Part shown: piece by piece, positions 17,458-25,994 of the stretch | Layout of the letters: every line of letters begins with the position of its first letter | How positions within the stretch are numbered: position 1 is the stretch's first letter | Assembly (NCBI RefSeq): GCF_029590555.1 | Contig: NZ_CP081002.1 | Coordinates: forward strand, 733,501 to 797,500 | DNA from: Sphingobium sp. V4 | Lineage (GTDB): Bacteria > Pseudomonadota > Alphaproteobacteria > Sphingomonadales > Sphingomonadaceae | Length of the DNA: 64,000 bases | Direction of reading: 5' to 3' | Notes under the pieces: generated by a model | What the model was told of the DNA's origin: nothing | Seen by the model: only the letters and a program-made list of their open reading frames with translations | The model's database searches: none | Program-made: the position numbers and the translations under genes

Positions 17458-18534
17458 TCAGGAGAGCGCGTCGGCGATCGCCTTGCCGCACTCTTGCGTG
17501 TTGGCCTTGCCCTTGAGGTCGCCGGTGCGCAGCCCCGGTTCGGCCAGCACCGTCTCGACCGCGCGCATGATCGCGGCGGCGGCCTCCGCCTCGCCCAGAT
17601 GCTCCAGCATCATCGCCGCTGACCAGATCTGGCCGACCGGATTGGCGATGCCCTTGCCCGCTATGTCCGGGGCGGACCCATGGACCGGTTCGAACAGAGA
17701 GGGCGCGGTGCGGTCCGGGTTGATATTTCCCGATGGTGCGACGCCGATCGTGCCGGTGCACGCCGGGCCGAGGTCGGAGAGGATGTCGCCGAATAGGTTG
17801 GACGCCACCACCACGTCGAAGCGATCCGGGTTCAGCACGAACTGCGCGGTCAAGATGTCGATATGATATTTGTCGTGGGTGACGGTCGGATAGTTTTTCG
17901 CCATCTCCTCGACCCGCTCGTCCCACCAGGGCATGGTGATGGCGATGCCGTTGGACTTGGTGGCCGACGTGACATGCTTGCGATCCCGCGTCGCCGCCAG
18001 TTCGAAGGCGTAGCGTAGCACCCGGTCGGTGCCGTGCCGCGTCATCACCGTTTCCTGGATCACCACCTCGCGCGGGGTGCCGGGGAACATCTTGCCGCCG
18101 ACCGAACTATATTCGCCTTCCGTATTCTCGCGCACGACCCAGAAGTCGATGTCGCCCGGCTCGCGCCCGACCAGCGGACAGGGTACGCCGGGCATCAGCC
18201 GGACGGGGCGCAGATTGACATATTGGTCATATTCGCGGCGGAACTGGAGCAGCGAACCCCAGAGCGAGACATGATCGGGCACCGTATCGGGCCAGCCCAC
18301 GGCGCCAAAGAAGATCGCGTCGGGGTTGCCGATCCGCTCCTTCCAGTCGTCCGGCATCATCTGGCCATGGCTGGCATAATAGTCGCAGCAGGCGAAATCC
18401 TGCCACGTCTGATCGATGGAAAAGCCGTAAAGGCCCGCCGCGCGCTCCAGCACGCGAATGCCCTCGGGCATGACTTCCTTGCCGATGCCGTCGCCGGGGA
18501 TGACGGAGATGGAATAGTTGCGCGAGTTCGCCAT
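17458..18534 (-). CDS. tartrate/D-malate dehydrogenase-like beta-decarboxylating dehydrogenase
   Basis: A 358-aa member of the isocitrate/isopropylmalate dehydrogenase family closest to tartrate dehydrogenase (TtuC) and D-malate dehydrogenase (DmlA). Visible landmarks are VIPGDGIGKEV, the substrate loop RPVRLMPGVPCPL, the ENTEGEYSS motif and NLFGDILSDLG. It oxidatively decarboxylates a 2-hydroxyacid with NAD and Mn/Mg. GGGAG precedes the ATG at 18534; the open frame extends 27 codons further without support. It sits between SSADH and the aminotransferase on the same strand. Its role here may be processing the carbon skeleton to pyruvate. Confidence 0.85.
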   Translation of the reverse strand: MANSRNYSISVIPGDGIGKEVMPEGIRVLERAAGLYGFSIDQTWQDFACCDYYASHGQMMPDDWKERIGNPDAIFFGAVGWPDTVPDHVSLWGSLLQFRREYDQYVNLRPVRLMPGVPCPLVGREPGDIDFWVVRENTEGEYSSVGGKMFPGTPREVVIQETVMTRHGTDRVLRYAFELAATRDRKHVTSATKSNGIAITMPWWDERVEEMAKNYPTVTHDKYHIDILTAQFVLNPDRFDVVVASNLFGDILSDLGPACTGTIGVAPSGNINPDRTAPSLFEPVHGSAPDIAGKGIANPVGQIWSAAMMLEHLGEAEAAAAIMRAVETVLAEPGLRTGDLKGKANTQECGKAIADALS

Positions 18535-18545
18535 TAAAATCTCCC

Positions 18546-18567
18546 GTTCGGGCTGAGCCTGTCGAAG
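18546..18567. repeat. REP-like palindromic element common in sphingomonads
   Basis: The sequence GTTCGGGCTGAGCCTGTCGAAG matches, from memory, a dispersed imperfect palindrome that is very common in intergenic regions of sphingomonads and relatives. Here it lies 12 bp upstream of the tartrate-dehydrogenase-like start codon, in the leader. I see only one copy in the window. Confidence 0.6.
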
Positions 18568-18601
18568 CCCTCTATTTTTTAAGAAGAAATGCGCTTCGAT
18601 A

Positions 18602-18629
18602 TTCAAACGAGGCAAGCGACTCGTTTGAA
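18602..18629. promoter_or_regulatory. inverted repeat between SSADH and tartrate-dehydrogenase-like genes
   Basis: TTCAAACGAG (18602-18611) and CTCGTTTGAA (18620-18629) are exact inverted repeats around 8 nt. The element lies 26 bp after the SSADH stop and 68-95 bp before the next start. It could be an operator or a terminator hairpin; on the minus strand an A/T-rich stretch follows only about 40 nt later, which favours an operator. Confidence 0.45.
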
Positions 18630-18654
18630 CAGCGCGAACGGACTAGAAGCAGGT

Positions 18655-20118
18655 TTACAGCTTCAGCCCTGCAATATGGAACGCCTTGGTCTCCAGATAT
18701 TCCTCGATCCCCGCATGAGCGCCCTCGCGGCCGAGGCCCGACATCTTGACCCCGCCGAAGGGCGCGACCTCCATCGCGATCGACCCGCTGTTGAGCGCGA
18801 CCATGCCCGCCTCCAGCCGCTCGGCGACGCGGAAGGCGCGATGGAGATTCTCGGTGTAGAAATAGCTGGCGAGGCCATAGCTGGTCGCATTGGCCAGCTC
18901 GATGCCTTCCTCTTCATGGGTGAAGCGGAACAGTGGCGCGACCGGGCCGAACGTCTCTTCCTCTGCCAGCCGCATATCCCGCGTCGCGCCGGTCAGCACC
19001 ACCGGGGTCGCGAAGCGCGCGCCGCTCGCGCCATCGGGCGCCTGCGCGAAGATCGTGGCGCCATGCGCCAGTGCATCCTCGACATGCGCCTTCACCTTCT
19101 CGGCCGCCGCGGCGTTGATGAGCGGGCCGATCGTGCTGCCCGCCATGTCGCCCGGTGCGACCTTCAATGCGCTCACGGCCCTCGCCAGCTTCTGAGCAAA
19201 GGCATCATAGACGCCGTCCTGCACCAATATGCGGTTGGCGCAGACGCAGGTCTGGCCTGCATTGCGGAACTTGCTGACCATGGCGCTGGCGACGGCGATG
19301 TCCAGGTCGGCATCGTCGAACACGATTAGCGGCGCATTGCCGCCCAGTTCGAAGCTCACCCGCTTGATTGTGTCCGCGCATTGCCGCATCAGCAGCGAAC
19401 CCACGCGCGTCGATCCGGTGAAGGACAGCTTCCGCACGACCGGACTCGCGGTCAGCGCCCCGCCGATCGCGGCGGGCATACCCGTGACGATGCTGAACAC
19501 GCCTGCCGGGAAGCCCGCCTCCTCCGCCAGCTTCGCCAGCGCCAGCGCGCTGAAGGGCGTCATTTCGGAGGGCTTGACCACCACCGGGCAGCCCGCGGCA
19601 AGGGCCGGGGCGCATTTGCGCGTGATCATCGCCGCCGGGAAATTCCAGGGCGTGATGGCCGCCGACACGCCGACCGGCTCCTTCATGACGAGGATGCGGC
19701 GATTGGCCTCGGGCGCGGGAATGATCCCGCCGTCGATCCGCCGCGCTTCCTCGGCAAACCATTTGATGAAGCTTGCCGCATAGCGGATTTCGCCCTCGGC
19801 TTCCGCGATCGGCTTGCCCTGCTCGGCGGTCATGATCCGGGCCAGGTCGGCCAGATTGTCCAGCACCAGCGTGTGCCAGCGCTCCAGCAGCGCCGCGCGG
19901 TCGCCCGCCGTCCTGGCGCGCCATGCCGGCCATGCCGCTTCGGCCGCGGCAATCGCTGCCTGCGTGTCGGCCTCGCCGCAATCTGGAACGGTCCCGATGA
20001 TCGCGCCGGTCGCGGGATTGTCGACCGCCACGGTCGCGCCCGACGCAGCCCCGGCCCACTGACCGCCGATGAAGGCCTGCTGGACAAAGAGGGCGGGATT
20101 GTTGAGCGAGAGGGTCAT
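18655..20118 (-). CDS. gabD: NAD(P)-dependent succinate-semialdehyde dehydrogenase
   Basis: A 487-aa aldehyde dehydrogenase of the SSADH/GabD family. The catalytic cysteine lies in NAGQTCVCANR and the general base in FELGGNAP; TPWNFPAAM is the cofactor-region motif. The adjacent second cysteine (CVC) is the redox-sensitive pair typical of GabD. It oxidises succinate semialdehyde or a similar semialdehyde. The start at 20118 overlaps the GNAT stop (ATGA). The open frame continues upstream but lies inside the GNAT gene. It would act after the aminotransferase. Confidence 0.88.
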   Translation of the reverse strand: MTLSLNNPALFVQQAFIGGQWAGAASGATVAVDNPATGAIIGTVPDCGEADTQAAIAAAEAAWPAWRARTAGDRAALLERWHTLVLDNLADLARIMTAEQGKPIAEAEGEIRYAASFIKWFAEEARRIDGGIIPAPEANRRILVMKEPVGVSAAITPWNFPAAMITRKCAPALAAGCPVVVKPSEMTPFSALALAKLAEEAGFPAGVFSIVTGMPAAIGGALTASPVVRKLSFTGSTRVGSLLMRQCADTIKRVSFELGGNAPLIVFDDADLDIAVASAMVSKFRNAGQTCVCANRILVQDGVYDAFAQKLARAVSALKVAPGDMAGSTIGPLINAAAAEKVKAHVEDALAHGATIFAQAPDGASGARFATPVVLTGATRDMRLAEEETFGPVAPLFRFTHEEEGIELANATSYGLASYFYTENLHRAFRVAERLEAGMVALNSGSIAMEVAPFGGVKMSGLGREGAHAGIEEYLETKAFHIAGLKL

Positions 20119-20987
20119 CCGAGCGCCTGCGTAGTGAGAGAGAAGGTCATGACCGACGGGTCGGTCGCGGGCAGGGGGCCACGGATCATTCGCATCACCC
20201 GACCGACGCAGGGCAGGCCGAGTTCGTCGAGCCAGGCTCCCAGGCCGCTTTCCTCCGGTATGTCGAGCCGGCAAAACATCCCTGCATTGGACCCCAGCCA
20301 GTGCGAGATCAGCGCCTTGGCCCCGCCCGTATCCGGCGCGACGGTCGGGCCTACCACATAGCCGCGCCCGAACCGGCGGAATAGCGCAAAGCCCACCGGC
20401 TCGTTGCTGCGGGTCAGCACCACGCCCTGAGCGCCGGGCACCAGCGCGTCGAGCAGCGCGTCGCGATTCATGCCGGTCGCTCGCCGGGCCAGACTGTAGA
20501 GCGTCGGCATATCCTTGGCGCCCAGCGGCCGCACCCGTTCTTCGGGGATCAATTGCGCCATTGGCACGGCGAATGCCGCGCCCTGATGCTGGAACACCGG
20601 GCCGATCGCCTCGAACCCCAGCTTGCGATAGAGCGGCGCACCCTCGTCGGTGGCGTTGAGCAGCACGGTGCGATCGCCCAGATCGTTCAGCACCGCGTCC
20701 ATCAGCCGGCGGCCGATGCCCATGCCCTGCGCGCGCGGCGACACGATCACCATGCCCAGCGTTGCCGCCTCCGTGCCGTAGAGCCAGGCCATGGCCGTAC
20801 CGATCACTTCACGCTGATTGTCCGGGCCGTCCCGCTCGGCGACATAGCCGAAGCCCAGGCTCAGCAGCATCTCCCAATCCTCGATGCGGTGCGGCCATTT
20901 CTGCTCGCTGGAAAGATCGTGGGCGGCGGCCAGATCCTGCGCGGTCATGCGCCGCAGGTCCACCATCGCCTCTATGCCTGTCGCCAT
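20115..20987 (-). CDS. tandem GNAT-domain N-acetyltransferase
   Basis: A 290-aa protein with two GNAT-like halves. The N-terminal one (about residues 8-140) has the acetyl-CoA loop SPRAQGMGIGRRLMD; the C-terminal one (about 150-285) is more divergent. AGGAG precedes the ATG at 20987, and the longer upstream frame has no such site. It is translationally coupled to gabD, so acetylation of the amine substrate or detoxification of an intermediate is a reasonable guess. The acceptor is unknown. Confidence 0.8.
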   Translation of the reverse strand: MATGIEAMVDLRRMTAQDLAAAHDLSSEQKWPHRIEDWEMLLSLGFGYVAERDGPDNQREVIGTAMAWLYGTEAATLGMVIVSPRAQGMGIGRRLMDAVLNDLGDRTVLLNATDEGAPLYRKLGFEAIGPVFQHQGAAFAVPMAQLIPEERVRPLGAKDMPTLYSLARRATGMNRDALLDALVPGAQGVVLTRSNEPVGFALFRRFGRGYVVGPTVAPDTGGAKALISHWLGSNAGMFCRLDIPEESGLGAWLDELGLPCVGRVMRMIRGPLPATDPSVMTFSLTTQALG

Positions 20988-21100
20988 GCGTCTTGCTCCT
21001 TGGCGGGAAGGGGGCGCCCGCCGCTTCATCGGAATCAGTGGGCGGACATTAGGAGGCCGCGCCAAGCATTGGCTGCTGCCTTGACATTATTTTTGGAAGA

Positions 21101-21140
21101 TTATCGCGCACATTTTCCAGCGCAACTGCAACAAATGCCG
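21101..21140. promoter_or_regulatory. candidate copy of the amine-cluster motif
   Basis: TTATCGCGC (21101-21109) and CTGCAACAAATGCCG (21126-21140) resemble the pairs at 17411/17427 and 33232/33247. The palindromic half is degenerate and the spacing is about one helical turn longer. It lies in the divergent gap between the GNAT-gabD unit and the aldehyde dehydrogenase gene. Confidence 0.35.
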
Positions 21141-21188
21141 CCACGCGCCTTTATCCTGCCGTGACGCCCGCAAGAGGAGATATGCGCC

Positions 21189-22661
21189 GTGTCCGGTTTC
21201 GACCCCGATCAGATCAGCCTTGCCAGCGCGCATAATTTCATCGGTGGCTGCCGTGTCGCCGGGCGTGGCCCGTCGATCAGCGTTCTGCGCCCGTCCGACG
21301 GCCGGGTGCAGGCGGAACTGGACAGCGTGGATGCCGATCAGCTGGGCGAAGCGGTCGAAAATGCGCAGGCCGCCTACAAGTACAGCGGCTGGGCGCAGAC
21401 CGATCCGCGCGGGCGGATGAAGGTGCTGCGCCGCTGGGCCGACCTGATCGAGGCGGATGCCGCGACCCTCGCGCCGCTCGAAGCGCTCGGCTCGACCCGC
21501 ACGATCAACGAAATCAACGCCTGGGATGTGAGCTACACCGCCGAAACCATCCGCTTCTTCGCCGAATGGGCGGACAAGGTCGGGGGCGAAGTCGCGGCGA
21601 CCACGCCCGACAAGCTGGGCCTTACCATCGCCGAACCCTATGGCGTGGTCGCGGCGATCGCCCCGTGGAACCTGCCGCTGGTGATGGCGGGCTGGAAAAT
21701 CGCGCCGGCCATTGCGGCGGGCAATTCGGTGGTCCTCAAGCCCTCGGAAATGACGCCTTTCAGCATCGTGCGCCTCGCTGAACTGGCGATCGAGGCCGGG
21801 CTTCCGGCTGGCATCTTCAACATCGTCCAGGGCGACGGCCGGTCGGTCGGCGATCCGCTGGTGCGCCGTCCCGAAGTCGCAAAGGTTACCTTCACCGGAT
21901 CGACCGCCACCGGCGCTGCGATCATGACCGCCTGCGCCCAGACCGGGCCAAAGCCGGTGACGCTGGAACTGGGCGGCAAGAGTCCGCAGATCGTCTTTGC
22001 CGATGCCGCGGTCGACAAGGCGGCGGCGATCGTCGCCCGCGCCATCACCTTGAACGCGGGCCAAGTCTGCGTCGCCGGATCGCGACTGCTGGTGCAGGAC
22101 AAGGTGGCCGATCAGGTGATCGATCGCATCCTTGCCGCCTTTGCAGCGCACAAGGCCGGCCCGACCTGGCGCACCGACACGACGCTCGGCCCGATCATTT
22201 CCGAAGGCCAGCTGGATCGCATCGACGGCATCGTCAAGCGCGCGATCGGCGATGGCGCGAAGGTGCTGGCGGGCGGCGGGCGCGCCACCGCGCCGCAGGA
22301 GGGCAGCTATTTCGCCCCGACCCTGCTCGCCAATGTCGACCAGAGGAGCGAGGCGGTGCAGGGTGAAATCTTCGGGCCGGTGCTGACCGTCCAGACCTTC
22401 GCCGACGAAGCGGAAGCCTATGCGCTGGCCAATGACAGCGCCTATGGCCTGGCCGCCGGGGTCCATACCGCAGACGTGGCGCTGGCGCTCCGCGCCACCC
22501 GCGCGCTGGAGGCCGGCACGGTGTGGGTGAACCGCTATGGCCGCAGCAACGACTTCATCCTGCCGACCGGCGGCTATAAACAGTCCGGCATCGGCAAGGA
22601 TCTCGGCCGCGAAGCCTATGTCGCCAATCTCAAGACCAAGACGGCCTTGATCGAATTCTGA
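21189..22661 (+). CDS. NAD-dependent aldehyde dehydrogenase
   Basis: A 490-aa aldehyde dehydrogenase with catalytic cysteine in NAGQVCVAGSR, general base in LELGGKSP and the cofactor motif APWNLPLVM. It resembles betaine/gamma-aminobutyraldehyde-type dehydrogenases. GTG at 21189 is preceded by AAGAGGAG; the ATG at 21182 is in another frame. It is the only plus-strand gene of the amine cluster and diverges from the GNAT-gabD unit, so it is probably co-regulated. A likely role is oxidising the aldehyde released by the amine oxidases, but the substrate is not visible. Confidence 0.85.
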   Translation: MSGFDPDQISLASAHNFIGGCRVAGRGPSISVLRPSDGRVQAELDSVDADQLGEAVENAQAAYKYSGWAQTDPRGRMKVLRRWADLIEADAATLAPLEALGSTRTINEINAWDVSYTAETIRFFAEWADKVGGEVAATTPDKLGLTIAEPYGVVAAIAPWNLPLVMAGWKIAPAIAAGNSVVLKPSEMTPFSIVRLAELAIEAGLPAGIFNIVQGDGRSVGDPLVRRPEVAKVTFTGSTATGAAIMTACAQTGPKPVTLELGGKSPQIVFADAAVDKAAAIVARAITLNAGQVCVAGSRLLVQDKVADQVIDRILAAFAAHKAGPTWRTDTTLGPIISEGQLDRIDGIVKRAIGDGAKVLAGGGRATAPQEGSYFAPTLLANVDQRSEAVQGEIFGPVLTVQTFADEAEAYALANDSAYGLAAGVHTADVALALRATRALEAGTVWVNRYGRSNDFILPTGGYKQSGIGKDLGREAYVANLKTKTALIEF

Positions 22662-22667
22662 CGCAAC

Positions 22668-22986
22668 TCAGTTGAAACCATTGCTCATGGCCAACGCGTC
22701 CAGATCGCGTGGGCTATGGAATGACACGCACGACCACCACGTCCGTGCCGGAAAACTGATAATGGGCGGCGTAGGAACCATGAACCAATGCCCGAAGCCG
22801 CACCGCCAGATCGTCGCGCGAAGGGTCGGACAGGGGGAAAGGCCTGCAAACGCTCCGGCGGTGATTGCAGGGACTGGGCATAGCGCGTCGCGCGCCTTTC
22901 CGACCCTTCCATGGCGATGTGAGGCCAGATATCGGCCACAGGTCGACTTCCGCTGTTTCGGTCAGGCGGAGCGGGTATCGGCTAAC
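22668..22986 (-). pseudogene. broken ParE/RelE-family toxin gene
   Basis: Reading the minus strand in three frames in turn recovers an almost full ParE-like protein: RYPLRLTETAEVDL, then ADIWPHIAMEGSERRATRYA, then PSRDDLAVRLRALVHGSYAA and HYQFSGTDVVVVRVI, then HSPRDLDALAMSNGF. The breaks look like a TG duplication near 22957, one extra C in a five-C run near 22847, and one extra C near 22725. The expected start codon reads GTT. It overlaps the end of the antitoxin remnant, the normal ParDE arrangement. C-run shifts could be sequencing errors, but the antitoxin is also damaged. Confidence 0.7.
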
Positions 22987-23144
22987 AGAGCCCTTCCGCG
23001 TGCGACAATGGCGCCGGCGTCAAACGGTTTCACCCGACCGGCGGCGATATCGGCCAGCCCCTTGTCGATGTCGTTCCTCAGCGCTTTTATGAACGCTGCC
23101 CTTTCGTCGGGCATCGTCACGGTCATTCGTTCGATTGTGGACAT
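22962..23144 (-). CDS. ParD-like antitoxin remnant with internal deletion
   Basis: A 60-aa frame. The N-terminus (STIERMTVTMPDE) looks like the beta-strand of a ribbon-helix-helix antitoxin, and the C-terminus (DIDKGLADIAAGRVKPFDAG, then ARGRALLA) is the toxin-binding tail typical of one ParD branch. The middle, usually about 20-30 residues containing the GDYASTSEVIREAL-type helix, is missing, so the DNA-binding fold is probably lost. Family length is usually 80-95 aa. It lies directly before the broken toxin. Expression is possible but autoregulation unlikely. Confidence 0.6.
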   Translation of the reverse strand: MSTIERMTVTMPDERAAFIKALRNDIDKGLADIAAGRVKPFDAGAIVARGRALLADTRSA

Positions 23145-23203
23145 GGATGCACGCCTCATAAATCATATTCATTGAGGCGTCGGTAAAGCTGAATGGGTGC
23201 TGG

Positions 23204-24337
23204 TCAATCCACCGCAAATCGCGCGATCCTGTATGGCTCCATCGGAATATCCGTGGCGCCCTTCGCGATGATCTCCGCCATTGTCTCGCCCACGCCCGGC
23301 CCGATCTGGAAGCCCGATCCCGAAAAGCCGAAGGCGTAATAAAGGCCGCTGGTCGTCGCGCTCGGACCCATCACCGGCTGGCTGTCGGGCATATAGCCCT
23401 CGATGCCGGACCAGACGCGGATGATGTTGAGCTTTCCGAGTGCCGGCGCCAGACGCCGTATCTGCCTTAGCTGGCTCAGCGTGTTCTGCGGCTCGACATA
23501 GGCGCGATACTGGTCGGGGAAGGAGGGTCCGCGCGTACTGCCGCCCAGCACGATGTTGCCGCGCGCAACCTGGCGGAAATAGACCGTCTCCTCCTCCAGC
23601 GGCGTCATCACCCCGACCGCCGGGGGAATCGCATAGGGGACCGGCTCGGTGACGCTCATGTTCGGGCCGCGCGGCGTGATCGGCACCGGCTCGCCAAATT
23701 GCGAGGACAGCGCGTTGCCCCACGCCCCCGCGGTGATCAGCAGGATCGGCGCGCGGAACGTGCGTCCGTCCGCCGCCGTGACGATAAAGTCCTCGCCTAT
23801 CTTCTGCGCGTCCACGATCTGCGTATTTTCATGGATCACAGCGCCCAGCCGCGCCGCCGCCCGCGCGAAAGCGGGCGCGGCCAGGCGCGGATTGGCATGG
23901 CCGTCCAGCGCCGAATAGGAGCCGGCCAGCACGTCGGGCCCGAAAAAGGGAAATTTGTCGCGCAGCGCATTGCCGCTCAGCAGTTCGAGGTCCAGCCCCT
24001 CCAGCCGCGCCTTGTCGGCATAATCCTCCATCGCGCCGACCAGTTCGGGCCGCTCGCGATAGCAGACGCGGATATGCCCCGACTGGAGATATTCGACATC
24101 CGCGCCCAGCAGCTCGCGCGACTTGCGCCAGATGGCGATGGCGCGGTTGGCGAGCGGCAGCTGATGGATCGGCCGTCCCTGCCGCCGGACATTGCCGAAA
24201 TTGGTCCCGCTTGCCTGCCGCCCGATCAGGTCGGTCTCCAGCAGCGTGACAGACATTCCGTGTCCGCGCAGGAACAGCGCGGCCGATGATCCCATAAGTC
24301 CGCCACCTACGATGATGACGTCGCTCGCGCCGCTCAC
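23204..24337 (-). CDS. FAD-dependent oxidoreductase, HcnC/opine-oxidase beta-like subunit
   Basis: A 377-aa D-amino-acid-oxidase-family (DAO) flavoprotein. The FAD-binding motif is VGGGLMGSSAA at the N-terminus, and the C-terminal GVGETMAEII stretch closes the FAD fold. It corresponds to the catalytic subunit of HcnABC, octopine/nopaline oxidase or D-hydroxyproline dehydrogenase complexes. The GTG start at 24337 overlaps the stop of the preceding subunit gene (GTGA); the longer open frame upstream lies inside that gene. It is the last gene of the nine-gene operon. It should oxidise a secondary amine or amino acid. Confidence 0.85.
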   Translation of the reverse strand: MSGASDVIIVGGGLMGSSAALFLRGHGMSVTLLETDLIGRQASGTNFGNVRRQGRPIHQLPLANRAIAIWRKSRELLGADVEYLQSGHIRVCYRERPELVGAMEDYADKARLEGLDLELLSGNALRDKFPFFGPDVLAGSYSALDGHANPRLAAPAFARAAARLGAVIHENTQIVDAQKIGEDFIVTAADGRTFRAPILLITAGAWGNALSSQFGEPVPITPRGPNMSVTEPVPYAIPPAVGVMTPLEEETVYFRQVARGNIVLGGSTRGPSFPDQYRAYVEPQNTLSQLRQIRRLAPALGKLNIIRVWSGIEGYMPDSQPVMGPSATTSGLYYAFGFSGSGFQIGPGVGETMAEIIAKGATDIPMEPYRIARFAVD

Positions 24338-25707
24338 TTTTCGTCTCCGATGCCAATGCTGAGTGGCTTGACCGGCGCCTGTCCGCGCAGGCGGCCCACC
24401 TGCTCCACCGGGACGCTCGCTTCCGCCGCGATCAGCTCGGCCGCGGCAAGGCCGCAATAGCGGCCCTGGCACCGGCCCATGCCGACGCGGCTGAACGCCT
24501 TGGCCCGATTGGCTTCCTTGGCGCCCGTCTCGCGCATCACGGCACGCAGGTCGCCCGCCGTCACGCCCTCGCAACGGCACAGGATCGCCTCGTCGGGGAG
24601 TGCAGCGGCCTGGCTCGCAGGCCAGGGGAAGGCTTTGGCGAGGCCGCGCGCGAACTTCGCATAAGTGCCTACATCGCCGCGCAGGCTCGCCATCTCGCCC
24701 TTGTCCACCGGCAGGCCCAGATCCGCCAGCGCCGCCAGCGCCGCCAGCTTCCCGCTCGCCTCGGCCGATCGCGCGCCCAATATCTTCGCGCCATCGCCTG
24801 CCAGATAGACGCCCTCCACGCTCGCCCGTCCGTCGCCGTCGCGTTCCGGCAACCATTGCCGCGTGCCGGAATCGAAGGCGAAGGCGCAGCGGGCGAGATC
24901 GGCCAATTGCGTTTCGGGCCGCAGATGATAGCCCATCGCCACCGCGTCGCAGGCGATGCTCCGTTCCTTGCCAGCGCCGTTACGGAACCGCACGCCGCTC
25001 ACGCCCGTATCGGACTCGCCAAGGATCTCGACCGGCGTCACGCCCAGATGCACGGCCACGCCCGCCTGTTTCAGCGCCTGGGTCAGCCTGACGCCGTTCC
25101 ACAGCACCGACGGCACCGCCAGCAGGTCGGGCAACGCCTTGACCCGCGCCGAAAAGGGTGAGGTGTCCAGCACGGCGGCCACATCCGCACCCGCCTCCAC
25201 ATATTGGCTGGCGACCAGATAGAGCAGCGGCCCCGACCCCATGAACACCACGCGATGCCCGATCGACACCGCCTGGCTCTTGAGCGCGACCTGCGACCCG
25301 CCCAGGCTGTAGGTGCCCGCATAGTGCCAGCCCTTGACCGGCATCAGCCGGTCGGTCGCCCCGGTGCAGAGCAACAGCGCGTCGAAGGGCAATGCCTCCT
25401 GATCTGTCTGGTTCGCCGTCCACACATGCCGGTCGGCGATGTTCCAGACCAGCGTTTCGGGCCGATAGTCGATCTGCTCCCGGATCGCGTCGAATGTGCC
25501 ATGCACTGCCTGCGCCCGGTCCGCCTCGGTGCCGTAGAGCTTCGCATAGGGCCGGGTGAAATGATCGGGCTGGCGGCGATAGATCTGCCCGCCGTCGCGC
25601 CGTCCTTCGTCTATGACCACCGGCCGCAGCCCCGCCGCGACGCAGGCTTGCGCCGCGCGCGTGCCGGCGGGACCGGCGCCGACGATGATTATGCGTGGCT
25701 GGGCCAT
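24334..25707 (-). CDS. FAD/[2Fe-2S] oxidoreductase, HcnB/opine-oxidase alpha-like subunit
   Basis: A 457-aa pyridine-nucleotide-disulfide-type flavoprotein. An N-terminal dinucleotide fold (VGAGPAGTRAA, residues 8-18), a second fold (FMGSGPLLYLVA) and a C-terminal BFD-like [2Fe-2S] domain are present, the last with CRC ... CQGRYCG cysteines. This is the layout of HcnB and OoxA/NoxA. It passes electrons from the DAO-type subunit. The start at 25707 overlaps the small ferredoxin-like gene by 19 bp. I read the complex as an opine, imino or amino acid dehydrogenase rather than HCN synthase, because transport and aldehyde genes surround it. Confidence 0.87.
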   Translation of the reverse strand: MAQPRIIIVGAGPAGTRAAQACVAAGLRPVVIDEGRRDGGQIYRRQPDHFTRPYAKLYGTEADRAQAVHGTFDAIREQIDYRPETLVWNIADRHVWTANQTDQEALPFDALLLCTGATDRLMPVKGWHYAGTYSLGGSQVALKSQAVSIGHRVVFMGSGPLLYLVASQYVEAGADVAAVLDTSPFSARVKALPDLLAVPSVLWNGVRLTQALKQAGVAVHLGVTPVEILGESDTGVSGVRFRNGAGKERSIACDAVAMGYHLRPETQLADLARCAFAFDSGTRQWLPERDGDGRASVEGVYLAGDGAKILGARSAEASGKLAALAALADLGLPVDKGEMASLRGDVGTYAKFARGLAKAFPWPASQAAALPDEAILCRCEGVTAGDLRAVMRETGAKEANRAKAFSRVGMGRCQGRYCGLAAAELIAAEASVPVEQVGRLRGQAPVKPLSIGIGDEK

Positions 25708-25994
25708 GATGCCTCCGGCTGGCTGGTAACGATGCGCTGGCCGGGCGCCGCCAGCGTGGAGCAGGCACGCAGCCGCTCGCCCTTTTCGGTCCAGACCCAG
25801 CAATCCTGGCAGGCGCCCATCAGGCAGAAGCCGGCCCGCATTTCCGGCCCGAACTCGCTCTGGCGCAGCGTGCCGCCATTGGCGAGCAGGGCCACCATCA
25901 GCGTGTCGCCCTCCAGCGCCTCTACGGCTTGACCATCCACATGCAGGGTCACAGGCGGGCGGTCGGTTTCGCCCAGTCGAACGAACCGGCTCAT
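25689..25994 (-). CDS. small [2Fe-2S] subunit, HcnA-like
   Basis: A 101-aa ferredoxin-fold protein with a cluster motif of four cysteines (CLMGACQDC and a fourth cysteine after 12 residues, RAC). It matches HcnA-type gamma subunits of heterotrimeric amine or amino acid dehydrogenases. The ATG at 25994 overlaps the stop of the ABC ATPase gene (ATGA); an ATG three codons earlier is less likely. It completes the three-subunit enzyme with the two following genes. Confidence 0.85.
   Translation of the reverse strand: MSRFVRLGETDRPPVTLHVDGQAVEALEGDTLMVALLANGGTLRQSEFGPEMRAGFCLMGACQDCWVWTEKGERLRACSTLAAPGQRIVTSQPEASWPSHA

Noticed and set aside
22672..23175. Plus-strand frame of 167 codons
   Set aside because: It overlaps the ParDE remnants on the other strand and has no recognisable domain or ribosome-binding site. 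The minus-strand ParE/ParD similarity explains the DNA better.
23204..25994. HCN synthase (hcnABC)
   Set aside because: The subunit architecture is the same, but the setting (ABC importer, aldehyde dehydrogenases, aminotransferase) points to catabolic amine or opine oxidation. HCN synthase clusters do not carry a transporter and SSADH.
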